This document shows, in pieces, positions 8,467 through 17,477 of a DNA stretch of 62,266 nt; within the stretch, counting starts at the first letter, position 1; each line of letters starts with the position of its first letter. The stretch is taken from NCBI GenBank assembly GCA_947491305.1, contig CANLIL010000011.1, positions 1-62,266 of the forward strand, given 5' to 3'. A model generated the notes under the pieces. The model did not search any database and had not been told where the DNA came from. It saw only the letters and a program-made list of their open reading frames with translations. Position numbers and translations under genes: made by a program. The stretch is from Flavobacteriales bacterium. GTDB lineage: Bacteria; Bacteroidota; Bacteroidia; Flavobacteriales_D; Crocinitomicaceae.

Positions 8467-8499
8467 CAAAGATACGTCAAATTCCTTGTTATTGAACAA
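8467..8499 (-). promoter_or_regulatory. Promoter of rluB
   Basis: Minus strand: TTG (8499-8497), 22 bases, then a perfect TATCTTTG (8474-8467). The leader would be about 15 bases. Confidence 0.6.
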
Positions 8500-8608
8500 T
8501 TTGCCTATTTTCCATCGTTTACAAAGTTGTATTTGTAACATTGATTACAGACAAAACAATTTTATTTGGTTTACTTTGTACGATCTAACATTCAACAATT
8601 CGCACCAA

Positions 8609-9220
8609 ATGGAATTCAGCAACAAAGCACATTGGGAAACAATTTACACGACAAAAACGCCTGAACAGGTTAGTTGGACACAAGAGAAACCAGCTATTTC
8701 ATTGGAATTAATTGAAGCAGTTAATCTGCCGAAATCTGCTAAAATCATTGATATTGGTGGCGGAGATAGTTTGTTGGTAGATTTTTTATTGGAAGCTGGC
8801 TATTCTGAGATTACTGTGTTGGATATTTCACAAGCGGCATTGGATCGCGCTAAAAAGCGTTTAGGTTCAAAAGCAGCATTGGTAACTTGGATTTGTTCAG
8901 ATATTCTTGATTTTAAGCCTACAGAAATGTATCAACTTTGGCATGACCGAGCAGCCTTTCATTTTTTAACCCAGCCAAAAAGTATCGCAACGTATACGGA
9001 ATTAACAGAAAAGCATGCAGTAAATTTAATTATTGGGACATTTTCAGAATCGGGTCCGTTGAAATGTAGCGGTTTGGAGATTAAACAATATTCAGAAAAG
9101 TTAATGGAAATTTCATTTGAAAAAGCGTTTACTAAAATAGAATGTGTTTTTTCAGATCATGTCACACCATTTGATACCACGCAACATTTCATTTTTTGTC
9201 GGTTTCAGCGCAATGCGTAA
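8609..9220 (+). CDS. Class I SAM-dependent methyltransferase
   Basis: 203 residues from ATG 8609; the frame stays open further left, but that part overlaps rluB and its promoter and encodes no recognisable domain. Motif I is IIDIGGGDS (SAM-binding loop), followed by VLDIS with an acidic ribose-binding residue, and WICSDILDF before a WHDRAAFHFL motif. This WHDR-AFHFL pattern matches small-molecule methyltransferases of the thiopurine/tellurite type. The substrate cannot be read from the sequence. It ends 3 bases before the stop of convergent cysS. Confidence 0.8.
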   Translation: MEFSNKAHWETIYTTKTPEQVSWTQEKPAISLELIEAVNLPKSAKIIDIGGGDSLLVDFLLEAGYSEITVLDISQAALDRAKKRLGSKAALVTWICSDILDFKPTEMYQLWHDRAAFHFLTQPKSIATYTELTEKHAVNLIIGTFSESGPLKCSGLEIKQYSEKLMEISFEKAFTKIECVFSDHVTPFDTTQHFIFCRFQRNA

Positions 9221-9223
9221 TGA

Positions 9224-10690
9224 TTAGCTCCAAGTTGTTCCTTCTTTGCCATCTTTGACTGTAATTCCAGCGGCAGCAAGTCCGTCACGAATTTTATCAG
9301 ATGTTGCCCAATCTTTTTGTTCGCGTGCTTGTTGGCGAAGTGTTAATACCAAATCCATTACAGGCGTCAATTTTGAAGCGTTTCCTTCTTGCTCTAGTTG
9401 AATCCCCAAAACATGTTCAACAAAGCGATAAATTTCAGTGGATAAAAGGATTAAATCATCCGCTGAAATGGTTTCTTTTCCATCGTTGATGAGGTTGATT
9501 TTTTTCGCTGCTTCAAATAAATTGGCTACTAAAATTGGCGCATTAAAATCGTCATTCATTGCTGAATAAAAACTTTCAACAAGTGCTGTAACATCAAACG
9601 ATGAAGTAGGCGAAGTTGTCAGCTTGGAAACCATAGAAACAGCATCGTTTAAACGACCAAAGCCTTTCTCAGCAGCGTTTAAAGCCTCTGGTGTAAAGTC
9701 TAAATTGCTTCTGTAATGCGCTTGCATCATGAAAAAGCGAATGACATTTGGCGAATATGGTTTGTCAAATAATTCAGTTGTTCCTTCAATGATTTCTTTT
9801 GGCAGAAAATAATTTCCAAAGGATTTACTCATTTTTTGACCATTGACATTCAGCATGTTGGCATGCATCCAAAAGTTGGCAGGATTACAACCCACAGCAC
9901 CACAGTGTTGTGCAATTTCGTCTTCGTGGTGCGGGAATTTTAAATCCATACCACCGCCGTGAATATCAAAGTGTTTTCCTAAGTATTTGGTGCTCATTGC
10001 TGTACATTCGATATGCCAACCTGGATTTCCATTTCCCCAAGGAGAACGCCAAATTTGCATATCGTCTGGATTGGCTTTTTTCCACAAGGCAAAATCAGCG
10101 AAAAAGCGTTTTTCATCTTGTGCATTTAAAACACGCGTTTCTTCTGCTAATTCATCTATTTTACGGCCACTTAATTTACCATATTCGTATTTTTCACTGT
10201 ATTTTTTGACATCAAAATAAACGGAACCATTTACAACATACGCATATCCATTTTCGATGAGTTGCTCAATGATTTCAATTTGCTCTTGGATATGACCCGT
10301 TGCAGTTGGTTCAATACTTGGCGCAAGTAAATTGTAAATTCGTTGTAATTCTAAAAATTTTTGATTGAATTTGTAAACTATTTCAAGCGGTTCAATTTGT
10401 GCCGCTTTCGCTGCGTTTCCGATGCTATCAACTGCTTCACCTGTACTATTTGTTATGTGACCTGCATCGGTAATGTTACGAACATATTTTACGTCAAATC
10501 CTAACGTTAACAGGTAACGATAAATTAAATCAAAATTGATAAATGTGCGCATGTTCCCCATGTGAGGCTCGCTATACAACGTTGGACCACACACATACAT
10601 TCCAACAAAATCTTTGTGAATAGGAGTAAATTTTTCTTTTTTCCCAGAAAGTGTATTGTAAATGTGTAATGCGTTTTTTCTTTGATCCAT
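9224..10690 (-). CDS. cysS: Cysteinyl-tRNA synthetase
   Basis: 488 residues, full length. Class I synthetase: C34 in YVCGPTLY (zinc ligand, start of the Rossmann fold), HIGH-type signature PHMGN, zinc site WHIECTAMS, and the KMSKSFGN loop. The C-terminal part carries the anticodon-stem helices. Charges tRNA-Cys in the cytoplasm. ATG 10690. Stands alone with its own -7 box at 10709-10716. Confidence 0.97.
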   Translation of the reverse strand: MDQRKNALHIYNTLSGKKEKFTPIHKDFVGMYVCGPTLYSEPHMGNMRTFINFDLIYRYLLTLGFDVKYVRNITDAGHITNSTGEAVDSIGNAAKAAQIEPLEIVYKFNQKFLELQRIYNLLAPSIEPTATGHIQEQIEIIEQLIENGYAYVVNGSVYFDVKKYSEKYEYGKLSGRKIDELAEETRVLNAQDEKRFFADFALWKKANPDDMQIWRSPWGNGNPGWHIECTAMSTKYLGKHFDIHGGGMDLKFPHHEDEIAQHCGAVGCNPANFWMHANMLNVNGQKMSKSFGNYFLPKEIIEGTTELFDKPYSPNVIRFFMMQAHYRSNLDFTPEALNAAEKGFGRLNDAVSMVSKLTTSPTSSFDVTALVESFYSAMNDDFNAPILVANLFEAAKKINLINDGKETISADDLILLSTEIYRFVEHVLGIQLEQEGNASKLTPVMDLVLTLRQQAREQKDWATSDKIRDGLAAAGITVKDGKEGTTWS

Positions 10691-10708
10691 GAATTGATTT
10701 TTGAACTA

Positions 10709-10716
10709 CAAAAATA
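10709..10716 (-). promoter_or_regulatory. -7 promoter box of cysS
   Basis: Perfect TATTTTTG match to TAnnTTTG on the minus strand, 18 bases before the ATG. No convincing -33 element. Confidence 0.45.
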
Positions 10717-10802
10717 GGAATTTTTTACATTCTATTCTATCGGCTATTTCTCAGATCTTCAAAACTTCAGCATTGCTATTTTTTCAATCAAAAAAAATCG
10801 AA

Positions 10803-11762
10803 TTATGATTCAGCTAAAACTTCATCCACCCAAGTTTTCCCCCATTCTTCTATTTCGTTGGAAGGCCAAAGTGCTGGATAAAATATACGTTTTTGAAATC
10901 TTGGAGGCAAGTATTTTTGCCAATTTGTACCACCAGTTGCTACGATATCAGCAGCCTGACCTTTGTTTAAATATTGAACAGCAGATTTGTAATGTGCTAA
11001 TGGCCAATTAATGTTGACATTGACATCATTTTGTTTTAACGCTTGAATCACTAAAGGATTTTGTTGGTCTTCTTTAGACAATCTAAGGTAAACTTGCCAC
11101 AAATTTGTTTGTGTAGATTGTTCACCTAAATTGATAAATTCTTCTTGGTAGCGTTCTTCAAATTGAATTAATGTCAAGGTTTTTTTTCCTGTTCCAATTT
11201 CTGTTGCGCCTTCTTTCCAATAAATATGTTCATACATCTCATTAATTGGGGATGAAACAGTAAATTGTTGGCGTTTATCTTTGTGTACTAAATTGATAAA
11301 ATCAGTACTTAATATTTCTATGAAACGGTATTGAGCAGATTGGAAACCACTTGCAGGCAGTAATGACATTCTAAATTGCAAAAACTGCTCGCGTTCCATT
11401 CCATTGATCATGATTTCAAAACTTTTTATTAACGCTTCAAAATAACGATTAACGCGCGTTACTCTGTCTATAAAAAAGGCAGCAGTTAAATCCGTTTTTT
11501 GTCCAAGTTGTTTGAATTCATGGATCGATAGTTTAAAATACAATTCCGTAATTTGATGATACATAATAAAAATCTCTTCATCAGGAATTTGTGTTTTTGG
11601 TTTTTGCAAACTCAACAATGTATCTAAGGCAATGTAATCCCAATACTTTGTTGTATCAGCATACAATAATCCATCAAGATACGAAAGCAAATCTTGTCCT
11701 AGTGCGTTGTACTTTTCATTCAACTGCTCTAAGCGGCTTTGTATTTCGGGTGTAATTTCCAT
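10803..11762 (-). CDS. kynA: Tryptophan 2,3-dioxygenase
   Basis: 319 residues from ATG 11762; a TTG two codons earlier is less likely. Heme enzyme that opens the indole ring of L-tryptophan to N-formylkynurenine. Key residues are in place: H69 (distal base) in MYHQITELYFK, R131 (substrate carboxylate) in FRMSLLPASGFQS, and H257 (heme ligand) in PLAHYKS, followed by the TGGT loop. The H69-R131 spacing of 62 equals that of the Xanthomonas enzyme (H55-R117). Monocistronic, with a strong promoter. Together with the ALDH8-like gene at 4.3-5.8 kb it implies tryptophan catabolism or NAD synthesis via kynurenine. Confidence 0.93.
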   Translation of the reverse strand: MEITPEIQSRLEQLNEKYNALGQDLLSYLDGLLYADTTKYWDYIALDTLLSLQKPKTQIPDEEIFIMYHQITELYFKLSIHEFKQLGQKTDLTAAFFIDRVTRVNRYFEALIKSFEIMINGMEREQFLQFRMSLLPASGFQSAQYRFIEILSTDFINLVHKDKRQQFTVSSPINEMYEHIYWKEGATEIGTGKKTLTLIQFEERYQEEFINLGEQSTQTNLWQVYLRLSKEDQQNPLVIQALKQNDVNVNINWPLAHYKSAVQYLNKGQAADIVATGGTNWQKYLPPRFQKRIFYPALWPSNEIEEWGKTWVDEVLAES

Positions 11763-11780
11763 GTTCAATATTTAACAACA

Positions 11781-11811
11781 CAAAGGTAACATTTGCGCAA
11801 TGCCTTGCAAA
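11781..11811 (-). promoter_or_regulatory. Promoter of tryptophan 2,3-dioxygenase
   Basis: Minus strand: TTTG (11811-11808), 19 bases, then perfect TACCTTTG (11788-11781). One of the best matches to the Bacteroidota consensus in the window; leader about 15 bases. Confidence 0.7.
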
Positions 11812-11870
11812 TACTTGTTAATACTTTAACATTTTTGTTATAAAAACGCGATTTACTGACCGTTTGAAAC

Positions 11871-11901
11871 AAAAAAATGGATACAATTAAGGCATCCATT
11901 C
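11871..11901 (-). terminator. Terminator of aspS
   Basis: AATGGAT (11876-11882) and ATCCATT (11894-11900) form the stem; on the minus strand it ends in a run of seven T. Lies 34 bases after the aspS stop. Confidence 0.75.
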
Positions 11902-11934
11902 TTAGTTTTAATGAAGTATTATATAATTACGGTC

Positions 11935-13680
11935 TTATTTCAAACGAATTCCCAATTCTTTTAATTGTGCTTCATTTAAAGGCGATGGGGCATCTATCAT
12001 TGTATCGCGACCACTGTTATTTTTTGGGAATGCGATGTAATCACGAATCGATTCTGAGCCGCCCATTGTTGCAACCAAACGATCTAAACCAAATGCCAAA
12101 CCACCGTGAGGAGGTGCTCCGTATTCAAAAGCACTCATTAAGAATCCAAATTGTTCTTGCGCTTCTTCTTTTGAAAAGCCTAGTAAATCAAACATGCGAG
12201 ATTGTAAATCACGGTCGTGAATTCGAATCGATCCACCACCTAATTCTACACCATTCATTGCTAAATCATAGGCATTGGCACGAACTTTTCCTGGTTCTGT
12301 TTGAATTAAATGCATGTCTTCTGGTTTCGGAGAAGTAAATGGATGATGCATAGCGTGATAACGTTCATTTTCTTCATCCCATTCTAACAAAGGAAAATCC
12401 AATACCCACAATGGTTTAAACATGTTTGGATTGCGCAAGCCTAGTTCATTTCCTAAGTGTAAACGCAACTCATTTAATTGCTTTCTAGTTTTATCTAAAT
12501 CTCCACTCAACACAAAAATCAAATCACCCGATTTTGCATTGGCTGCTTTCGCCCATTGCGCTAAATCTTCTTGGGAATAGAATTTATCAACGGAAGATTT
12601 GAACGTGCCATCTGCATTGCAACGCACATAAACCAATCCTTTAGCACCAATTTGAGGACGTTTTACCCATTCGGTTAATTCATCAATTTGTTTCCGCGTA
12701 TATTCGACACAATCTGCTGCGTTAATCGCAATCACTGCTTCTGCTGCGTCAAAAATGGCAAAGTCTTTTCCTTTTGCAAGTTCTGTTAAATAAACAAACT
12801 CCATGTCAAAACGAATGTCAGGTTTGTCGGAACCATATCGCGCCATTGCTTCCGCATAATCCATGCGTGGGAAAGGCTCAGTAAATTCTACACCGCGTAC
12901 CGTTTTAAACAAATGTTTGATTAAACCTTCAAACGTATTTAAGATATCATCTTGTTCTACAAAGGCCATTTCGCAGTCAATCTGTGTAAATTCTGGTTGA
13001 CGGTCTGCACGTAAATCTTCATCTCTGAAGCATTTTACGATTTGGTAATAACGGTCAAATCCTGAAACCATCAACAATTGTTTGAACGTTTGAGGAGACT
13101 GCGGCAAAGCATAAAATTGCCCTTCATTCATGCGAGATGGAACGACAAAATCACGGGCACCTTCAGGAGTTGACTTGATCAACATCGGTGTTTCAACATC
13201 TAAGAAATCCAATGAATCCAAGTAGTTACGTGTTTCCAATGCAACTTTATTACGCAAACGCAATTTTTGTTGAACAGGACCTCTACGTAAATCTAAATAT
13301 CGGTATTGTAAACGCAATTCATCCCCACCATCTGTTTCATCTTCAATGGTGAAAGGCGGTAATTTTGCAGCGTTTAATATAGTTAATTTTAAAACAACGA
13401 TTTCAATATCGCCAGAAGCTAGGTTTGCGTTTTTGCTCGAACGTTCAATAACTTCTCCTTCCACTTGAATTACGAATTCACGACCTAGCTTACGCGCTTG
13501 CATGCACAAATCAGCATTATCTTCTAAGTTGAAGACCAATTGTGTAATGCCATAACGGTCACGTAAATCTACGAACGTCATTCCGCCCAAATCACGTGAG
13601 CGTTGCATCCAACCTGCTAACGTTACTGTTGTTCCGATGTGTTCTTTGCGTAATTCTCCACAAGTATGCGATCTGTACAT
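11935..13680 (-). CDS. aspS: Aspartyl-tRNA synthetase
   Basis: 581 residues, bacterial type: OB-fold anticodon domain (about 1-105), class II core, bacterial insertion (GAD) domain in the middle (about 275-410), motif 2 around [18 protein letters not shown], and motif 3 GLAFGLDRL. Charges tRNA-Asp. ATG 13680. It begins 24 bases after the carboxylase gene upstream, so it is probably read from that promoter as well; the terminator at 11871-11901 closes the unit. Confidence 0.97.
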   Translation of the reverse strand: MYRSHTCGELRKEHIGTTVTLAGWMQRSRDLGGMTFVDLRDRYGITQLVFNLEDNADLCMQARKLGREFVIQVEGEVIERSSKNANLASGDIEIVVLKLTILNAAKLPPFTIEDETDGGDELRLQYRYLDLRRGPVQQKLRLRNKVALETRNYLDSLDFLDVETPMLIKSTPEGARDFVVPSRMNEGQFYALPQSPQTFKQLLMVSGFDRYYQIVKCFRDEDLRADRQPEFTQIDCEMAFVEQDDILNTFEGLIKHLFKTVRGVEFTEPFPRMDYAEAMARYGSDKPDIRFDMEFVYLTELAKGKDFAIFDAAEAVIAINAADCVEYTRKQIDELTEWVKRPQIGAKGLVYVRCNADGTFKSSVDKFYSQEDLAQWAKAANAKSGDLIFVLSGDLDKTRKQLNELRLHLGNELGLRNPNMFKPLWVLDFPLLEWDEENERYHAMHHPFTSPKPEDMHLIQTEPGKVRANAYDLAMNGVELGGGSIRIHDRDLQSRMFDLLGFSKEEAQEQFGFLMSAFEYGAPPHGGLAFGLDRLVATMGGSESIRDYIAFPKNNSGRDTMIDAPSPLNEAQLKELGIRLK

Positions 13681-13704
13681 TTTATTTTTTTTGAAAGTTG
13701 TTTT

Positions 13705-15246
13705 TTATAATGGAATGTTTCCGTGTTTTTTAATTGGCAATGTTTCCGCTTTGTTTTCAAGCATTTTAAACGCAACTATTAAGCGTACACGCGTTTCTTC
13801 AGGGAAAATAACAGCGTCTACAATTCCTCGTTCTGCCGCACGGTATGGATTGGCAAACAACTCGGCGTATTCTGCTTCTTTTTCCAGTAATTTTTCTTCT
13901 GGATTGGCAGCATCTGAAATTTCACGTTTAAAAATAATTTCAGCTGCACCTTTTGCACCCATTACTGCAATTTCAGCTGTTGGCCACGCAAAATTTAAGT
14001 CTGCACCCAAACTATTTGAATTCATCACACAGAAGGCGCCACCGTATGCTTTACGGGTAATAACTGTAATTCTTGGAACTGTTGCTTCAGCAAATGCATA
14101 CAATAATTTCGCGCCATGTGTAATGATTCCCCGCCATTCTTGGTCTGTACCAGGTAAGAATCCAGGAACATCTTCAAATACCAGTAATGGAATATTAAAT
14201 GAGTCACAAAAACGAACAAAACGAGCAGCTTTTCGAGACGCATCAATATCTAAAACGCCTGCCATTGCTGCAGGTTGATTGGCAACAATCCCAATTGTTT
14301 TTCCTTCTAAACGTCCAAATCCAACAACAATATTTTTAGCAAAGTCTTCTTGCACTTCTCTAAAACTTTCGTCGTCAATTACGCAATCAATTACTTTACG
14401 GATATCGTAAGGCATGTTTACATTTTCTGGAATGATATTTTTTATTAGTTCAAATTTCGAAGGATTAAATGAAAAACGTTCTGGTTGCGGCGCTAATTCA
14501 TTTGCATTTTGTGGCATGTAGGTAATTAAATCGCGCACTTTTTTCAAACATTCCACATCATTAGAAGCTGTGAAATGATTCACCCCTGATTTTTCAGCAT
14601 GTGTTTTCGCACCACCTAAATCTTCAGAACTTACTTCTTCGTGTGTCACTGTTTTTACAACATTTGGACCTGTAACAAACATGTACGAAGTTTCTTCCAC
14701 CATGAAAATAAAATCAGTTAATGCTGGAGAATAAACGGCTCCACCTGCACAAGGCCCCATAATTACAGATATTTGAGGAACAACTCCTGATGCGCGTGTA
14801 TTTCGGAAGAAAATATCAGCATAACCAGAAAGTGAAACAACCCCTTCTTGAATTCTTGCGCCGCCAGAATCATTCAATCCAATCACTGGCGCACCATTTT
14901 TCATCGCCAAATCCATCACACGACAAATTTTAGCAGCATGTGTTTCTGATAAAGAACCTCCTAAAACAGTAAAGTCTTGCGAGAACACATAAATTAAACG
15001 TCCGTGGATGGTTCCATAACCAGTAATTACGCCATCTCCCGGAAAATGAGATTTATCTAATCCAAAAGTAGTTGCACGGTGCTCAACAAATTGTCCAATT
15101 TCTTGGAATGAATTTTCGTCTAACAATTGTGTAATGCGTTCGCGTGCAGTTAATTTACCTTGCTCGTGTTGCTTATCGATACGTGTTTGTCCGCCTCCAA
15201 CTAATGAAGCATCACGTTTATTTTGTAGCGCTTGATTTTTATCCAT
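13705..15246 (-). CDS. Acyl-CoA carboxylase, carboxyltransferase (beta) subunit
   Basis: 513 residues from ATG 15246, the usual length of propionyl-CoA carboxylase beta (PccB); an in-frame TTG 13 codons earlier would precede the family's N-terminus. Two crotonase-like carboxyltransferase halves are seen, with oxyanion-hole glycines in [13 protein letters not shown] and [11 protein letters not shown]. Moves carboxyl from biotin to an acyl-CoA, most likely propionyl-CoA. Methylmalonyl-CoA epimerase, the next enzyme of that pathway, is at 42.5 kb. The biotin carboxylase/carrier subunit is not in the window. Precedes aspS by 24 bases. Confidence 0.92.
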   Translation of the reverse strand: MDKNQALQNKRDASLVGGGQTRIDKQHEQGKLTARERITQLLDENSFQEIGQFVEHRATTFGLDKSHFPGDGVITGYGTIHGRLIYVFSQDFTVLGGSLSETHAAKICRVMDLAMKNGAPVIGLNDSGGARIQEGVVSLSGYADIFFRNTRASGVVPQISVIMGPCAGGAVYSPALTDFIFMVEETSYMFVTGPNVVKTVTHEEVSSEDLGGAKTHAEKSGVNHFTASNDVECLKKVRDLITYMPQNANELAPQPERFSFNPSKFELIKNIIPENVNMPYDIRKVIDCVIDDESFREVQEDFAKNIVVGFGRLEGKTIGIVANQPAAMAGVLDIDASRKAARFVRFCDSFNIPLLVFEDVPGFLPGTDQEWRGIITHGAKLLYAFAEATVPRITVITRKAYGGAFCVMNSNSLGADLNFAWPTAEIAVMGAKGAAEIIFKREISDAANPEEKLLEKEAEYAELFANPYRAAERGIVDAVIFPEETRVRLIVAFKMLENKAETLPIKKHGNIPL

Positions 15247-15282
15247 AAATGCTATTTTATCCGCTTTATTCAAAAGGGATAA

Positions 15283-15290
15283 CAAAGATA
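15283..15290 (-). promoter_or_regulatory. -7 promoter box of the carboxylase-aspS unit
   Basis: Perfect TATCTTTG on the minus strand, 36 bases before ATG 15246. -33 element not clear. Confidence 0.5.
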
Positions 15291-15344
15291 ATTTTAAATG
15301 TTAAATACAGGAAGTAGATGAGTGGAAAAAACGTTTTTGAGGGA

Positions 15345-16319
15345 TCATTTTTTATTGTGTGAAATCTCAAATTGACCAAATTTTATCAAAAATCCCCGTT
15401 TTGAATCATCCGTTTTTTTACTGATTTTAAAGTCAATTTCTTTGTTCAATAGGTTTCCTAAACGATTGGTGATGGGCTGAATTGGGTTGTGCATTTCATC
15501 TGATTTAATTGGATCCGACGCAATTGCTTGGTTTTCTGTTAGATTTTTAACCGTATGGGCTGCTGGAGTAATTTGTGCTACTGTATTGGAATTCTCAGGC
15601 ATTTCCAGTTGAACAATACAATCCCTAGGAGGCATTTCACGGGTATGAATGACAGTTTTTGGAAGTTCGTTTTTTAGAACCTGTTTAGAACTTGTTTTTT
15701 CAATTTTAGTTGCGTAATTAGTTTGAACTTTGGTTTTAAGCACTTTTTTTACAGGCTCTCCAACGTTATTTTTCGCCGATTGAACAGGTGATTTTTTAGA
15801 ACTATTTAGAACTGATTCAGAACCAAAAAGTTCTGTTAGGATAATAAAACCAACTAAGCAAGCCGCCGCTAATGACATATAAATTGGCCAAAGTGGTTTG
15901 GAAACTGCTTTTTTTAGAGCTTGTTTGTTTGGAAAATTATGTGATAAATCAGGTGATAATTTGGTCTTTTTTAGCTGTTCAAACTCTTTTTGAGCAGAGT
16001 AGTTTTGTGCTAAAAAAACGTTTAATTCTGCTGTTTTTTCTGAAGCTAATTCGTTTTCAACGGCTGCTAAAAGAAAAACCGAATAATTTGAATGATTAAT
16101 AGGAGCATAAGCGGCATTTATTTGGTATAAAGTGGTTTTAAATTCTTTGTCAATTGTGGTTTCAGTCGCTTCAATAACTGGAAGCGCATCATCCGTTAAT
16201 TGCAAGTTCGGGTTTTTCGTTAAAAAATCTAGGAACAACAAACGCACGTCTTCACTCAGGTTCCCTTCCAGGTAATCCAAGTAAAATGCTTCGTAATTTT
16301 CGTGTGTTATTGTTTTCAT
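15345..16319 (-). CDS. Single-pass membrane protein, probable anti-sigma factor
   Basis: 324 residues. One membrane segment near residue 148-166 (PIWPIYMSLAAACLVGFIIL); the N-terminal ~140 residues are cytoplasmic-type and the rest is a low-complexity Lys/Ser/Thr-rich external part. No zinc-finger HXXXCXXC motif is seen. The N-terminal YEAFYLDYLEGNL resembles the start of Bacteroidota anti-sigma proteins. It starts immediately after the ECF sigma stop codon (0-base gap), the classic sigma/anti-sigma arrangement. The role is inferred from that context, not from a recognised domain. Confidence 0.65.
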   Translation of the reverse strand: MKTITHENYEAFYLDYLEGNLSEDVRLLFLDFLTKNPNLQLTDDALPVIEATETTIDKEFKTTLYQINAAYAPINHSNYSVFLLAAVENELASEKTAELNVFLAQNYSAQKEFEQLKKTKLSPDLSHNFPNKQALKKAVSKPLWPIYMSLAAACLVGFIILTELFGSESVLNSSKKSPVQSAKNNVGEPVKKVLKTKVQTNYATKIEKTSSKQVLKNELPKTVIHTREMPPRDCIVQLEMPENSNTVAQITPAAHTVKNLTENQAIASDPIKSDEMHNPIQPITNRLGNLLNKEIDFKISKKTDDSKRGFLIKFGQFEISHNKK

Positions 16320-16805
16320 TTAAAGTACTAAATCTAAATCTTTAATGTAATTTTTCATTGTCATACGCGCTCGAAAAATATACACTTTTACTTGTGCTTC
16401 TGTCAACGCGGTAATAGCGGCAATTTCAGCGTAACTGTATCCTTCATAATCTCTTAACAATACCACCGATTGTTGAATCAATGGTAATTTTTCTAAGGTT
16501 TTATGAATAATTGTTTGCAGGTCAAATTCCGGTAATTTAGCTTGTTGAGGTGGTGATTTCAATTGCTCAAAATCGCCATTTCTTTTTTCTTTTTTTATCC
16601 AATCAATAATGCAGTGATAAGCAGTTGTAAATAAATAAGATTTTACTTTCTCTGTATTTATTTCTACATGTTTGATCCATACTTTTGTGAAAGTTTCTTG
16701 TACAATGTCTTTTGCTGAATCCTCATTTCTAAGGTGTTTCAACGCAAATCGGTAAAGATTATCTGCATAATCGTCTACCGCTGTATTGTATTCAGTTACC
16801 GTCAT
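16320..16805 (-). CDS. ECF-type RNA polymerase sigma factor
   Basis: 161 residues. Region 2 (about 8-75) contains the -10-binding helix with DIVQETFTKVWI; region 4 (about 105-155) has the helix-turn-helix YSYAEIAAITALTEAQVKVYIFRAR. No region 1 or 3, so extracytoplasmic-function type. Expected to redirect RNA polymerase in response to an envelope signal relayed by the adjoining membrane protein. Shares a 78-base divergent spacer with the membrane-protein gene at 16884. Confidence 0.92.
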   Translation of the reverse strand: MTVTEYNTAVDDYADNLYRFALKHLRNEDSAKDIVQETFTKVWIKHVEINTEKVKSYLFTTAYHCIIDWIKKEKRNGDFEQLKSPPQQAKLPEFDLQTIIHKTLEKLPLIQQSVVLLRDYEGYSYAEIAAITALTEAQVKVYIFRARMTMKNYIKDLDLVL

Positions 16806-16871
16806 GTTAGTTTCAAATCGCTTCTAAGACGAACAAGTTACAAATTAGTTACAGCACCCTTTGATTTTTTT

Positions 16872-16879
16872 TACTTTTG
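16872..16879 (+). promoter_or_regulatory. -7 promoter box of the 16884 gene
   Basis: Perfect TACTTTTG, only 4 bases before ATG 16884; suggests a leaderless or very short-leader transcript. No good -33 element. Confidence 0.5.
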
Positions 16880-16883
16880 TGTT

Positions 16884-17477
16884 ATGCAAAAACAAAAATA
16901 CATTCAATTATTTGCTGACGCTTTGATTCCAGTACTTGGTTTCTTTTTTTGGCATTGGAATAGTTATTTCATTGTTCTATTCTATTTCATCGATGCAATT
17001 AGCGGGATGGTTTTCTCTCATATAGAAGCATATAAAATAGAAGCAGTTCAGAAAAATAGTCAAAAAACGTGGGTTATTTTTGGCGGATTAAGCACGATAT
17101 TACTGCTAATTTCTGTTCTAGTTACACATTTAATTATGCTTAAAATAAATCCATCCATTCAATTTAAACAGGAATTAATTGCTTTTTGGCAGTATGAAGA
17201 CATGGGTTTTGCACAAGGGTATTTATTAATCCCTTTGATATTATTTGCCGGTTATCAGCGGTATAAAATGGAATTTCTACTTCCAAAAATGGCGGAACGA
17301 ATTCCAATGAAAATTCACTGGAAAAAACAGGTATCGGCTTACAGCGTATTGGTGGGAGTTTTATTACTTACTTATCTGCTAACACAATTCGTGGTTTTTA
17401 CAGAAACTGTTTATGTTTTAGCGCTAATAATTGGATTAAGCGGTGCCGGATTTTTGCGGTTAAAGTTGGTTAATTAG
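16884..17477 (+). CDS. Multi-pass membrane protein of unknown function
   Basis: 197 residues from ATG 16884; the longer open frame to the left overlaps the sigma gene. Five hydrophobic segments (about 12-42, 62-83, 107-127, 147-170, 174-192). No motif that I recognise. Diverges from the ECF sigma gene and ends by overlapping the stop region of the convergent lipoprotein gene by 8 bases. It could be a target of the sigma factor, but nothing in the sequence shows that. Confidence 0.7.
   Translation: MQKQKYIQLFADALIPVLGFFFWHWNSYFIVLFYFIDAISGMVFSHIEAYKIEAVQKNSQKTWVIFGGLSTILLLISVLVTHLIMLKINPSIQFKQELIAFWQYEDMGFAQGYLLIPLILFAGYQRYKMEFLLPKMAERIPMKIHWKKQVSAYSVLVGVLLLTYLLTQFVVFTETVYVLALIIGLSGAGFLRLKLVN

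Noticed and set aside
8378-8608. N-terminal extension of the methyltransferase gene, overlapping rluB
   Set aside because: The extension runs antisense to rluB and its promoter and codes for no recognisable sequence; the domain starts at ATG 8609.
11877-12338. Plus-strand open frame of 153 codons antisense to aspS
   Set aside because: Shadow of a real gene; lacks a promoter, homology or reasonable codon use, and overlaps the aspS terminator.
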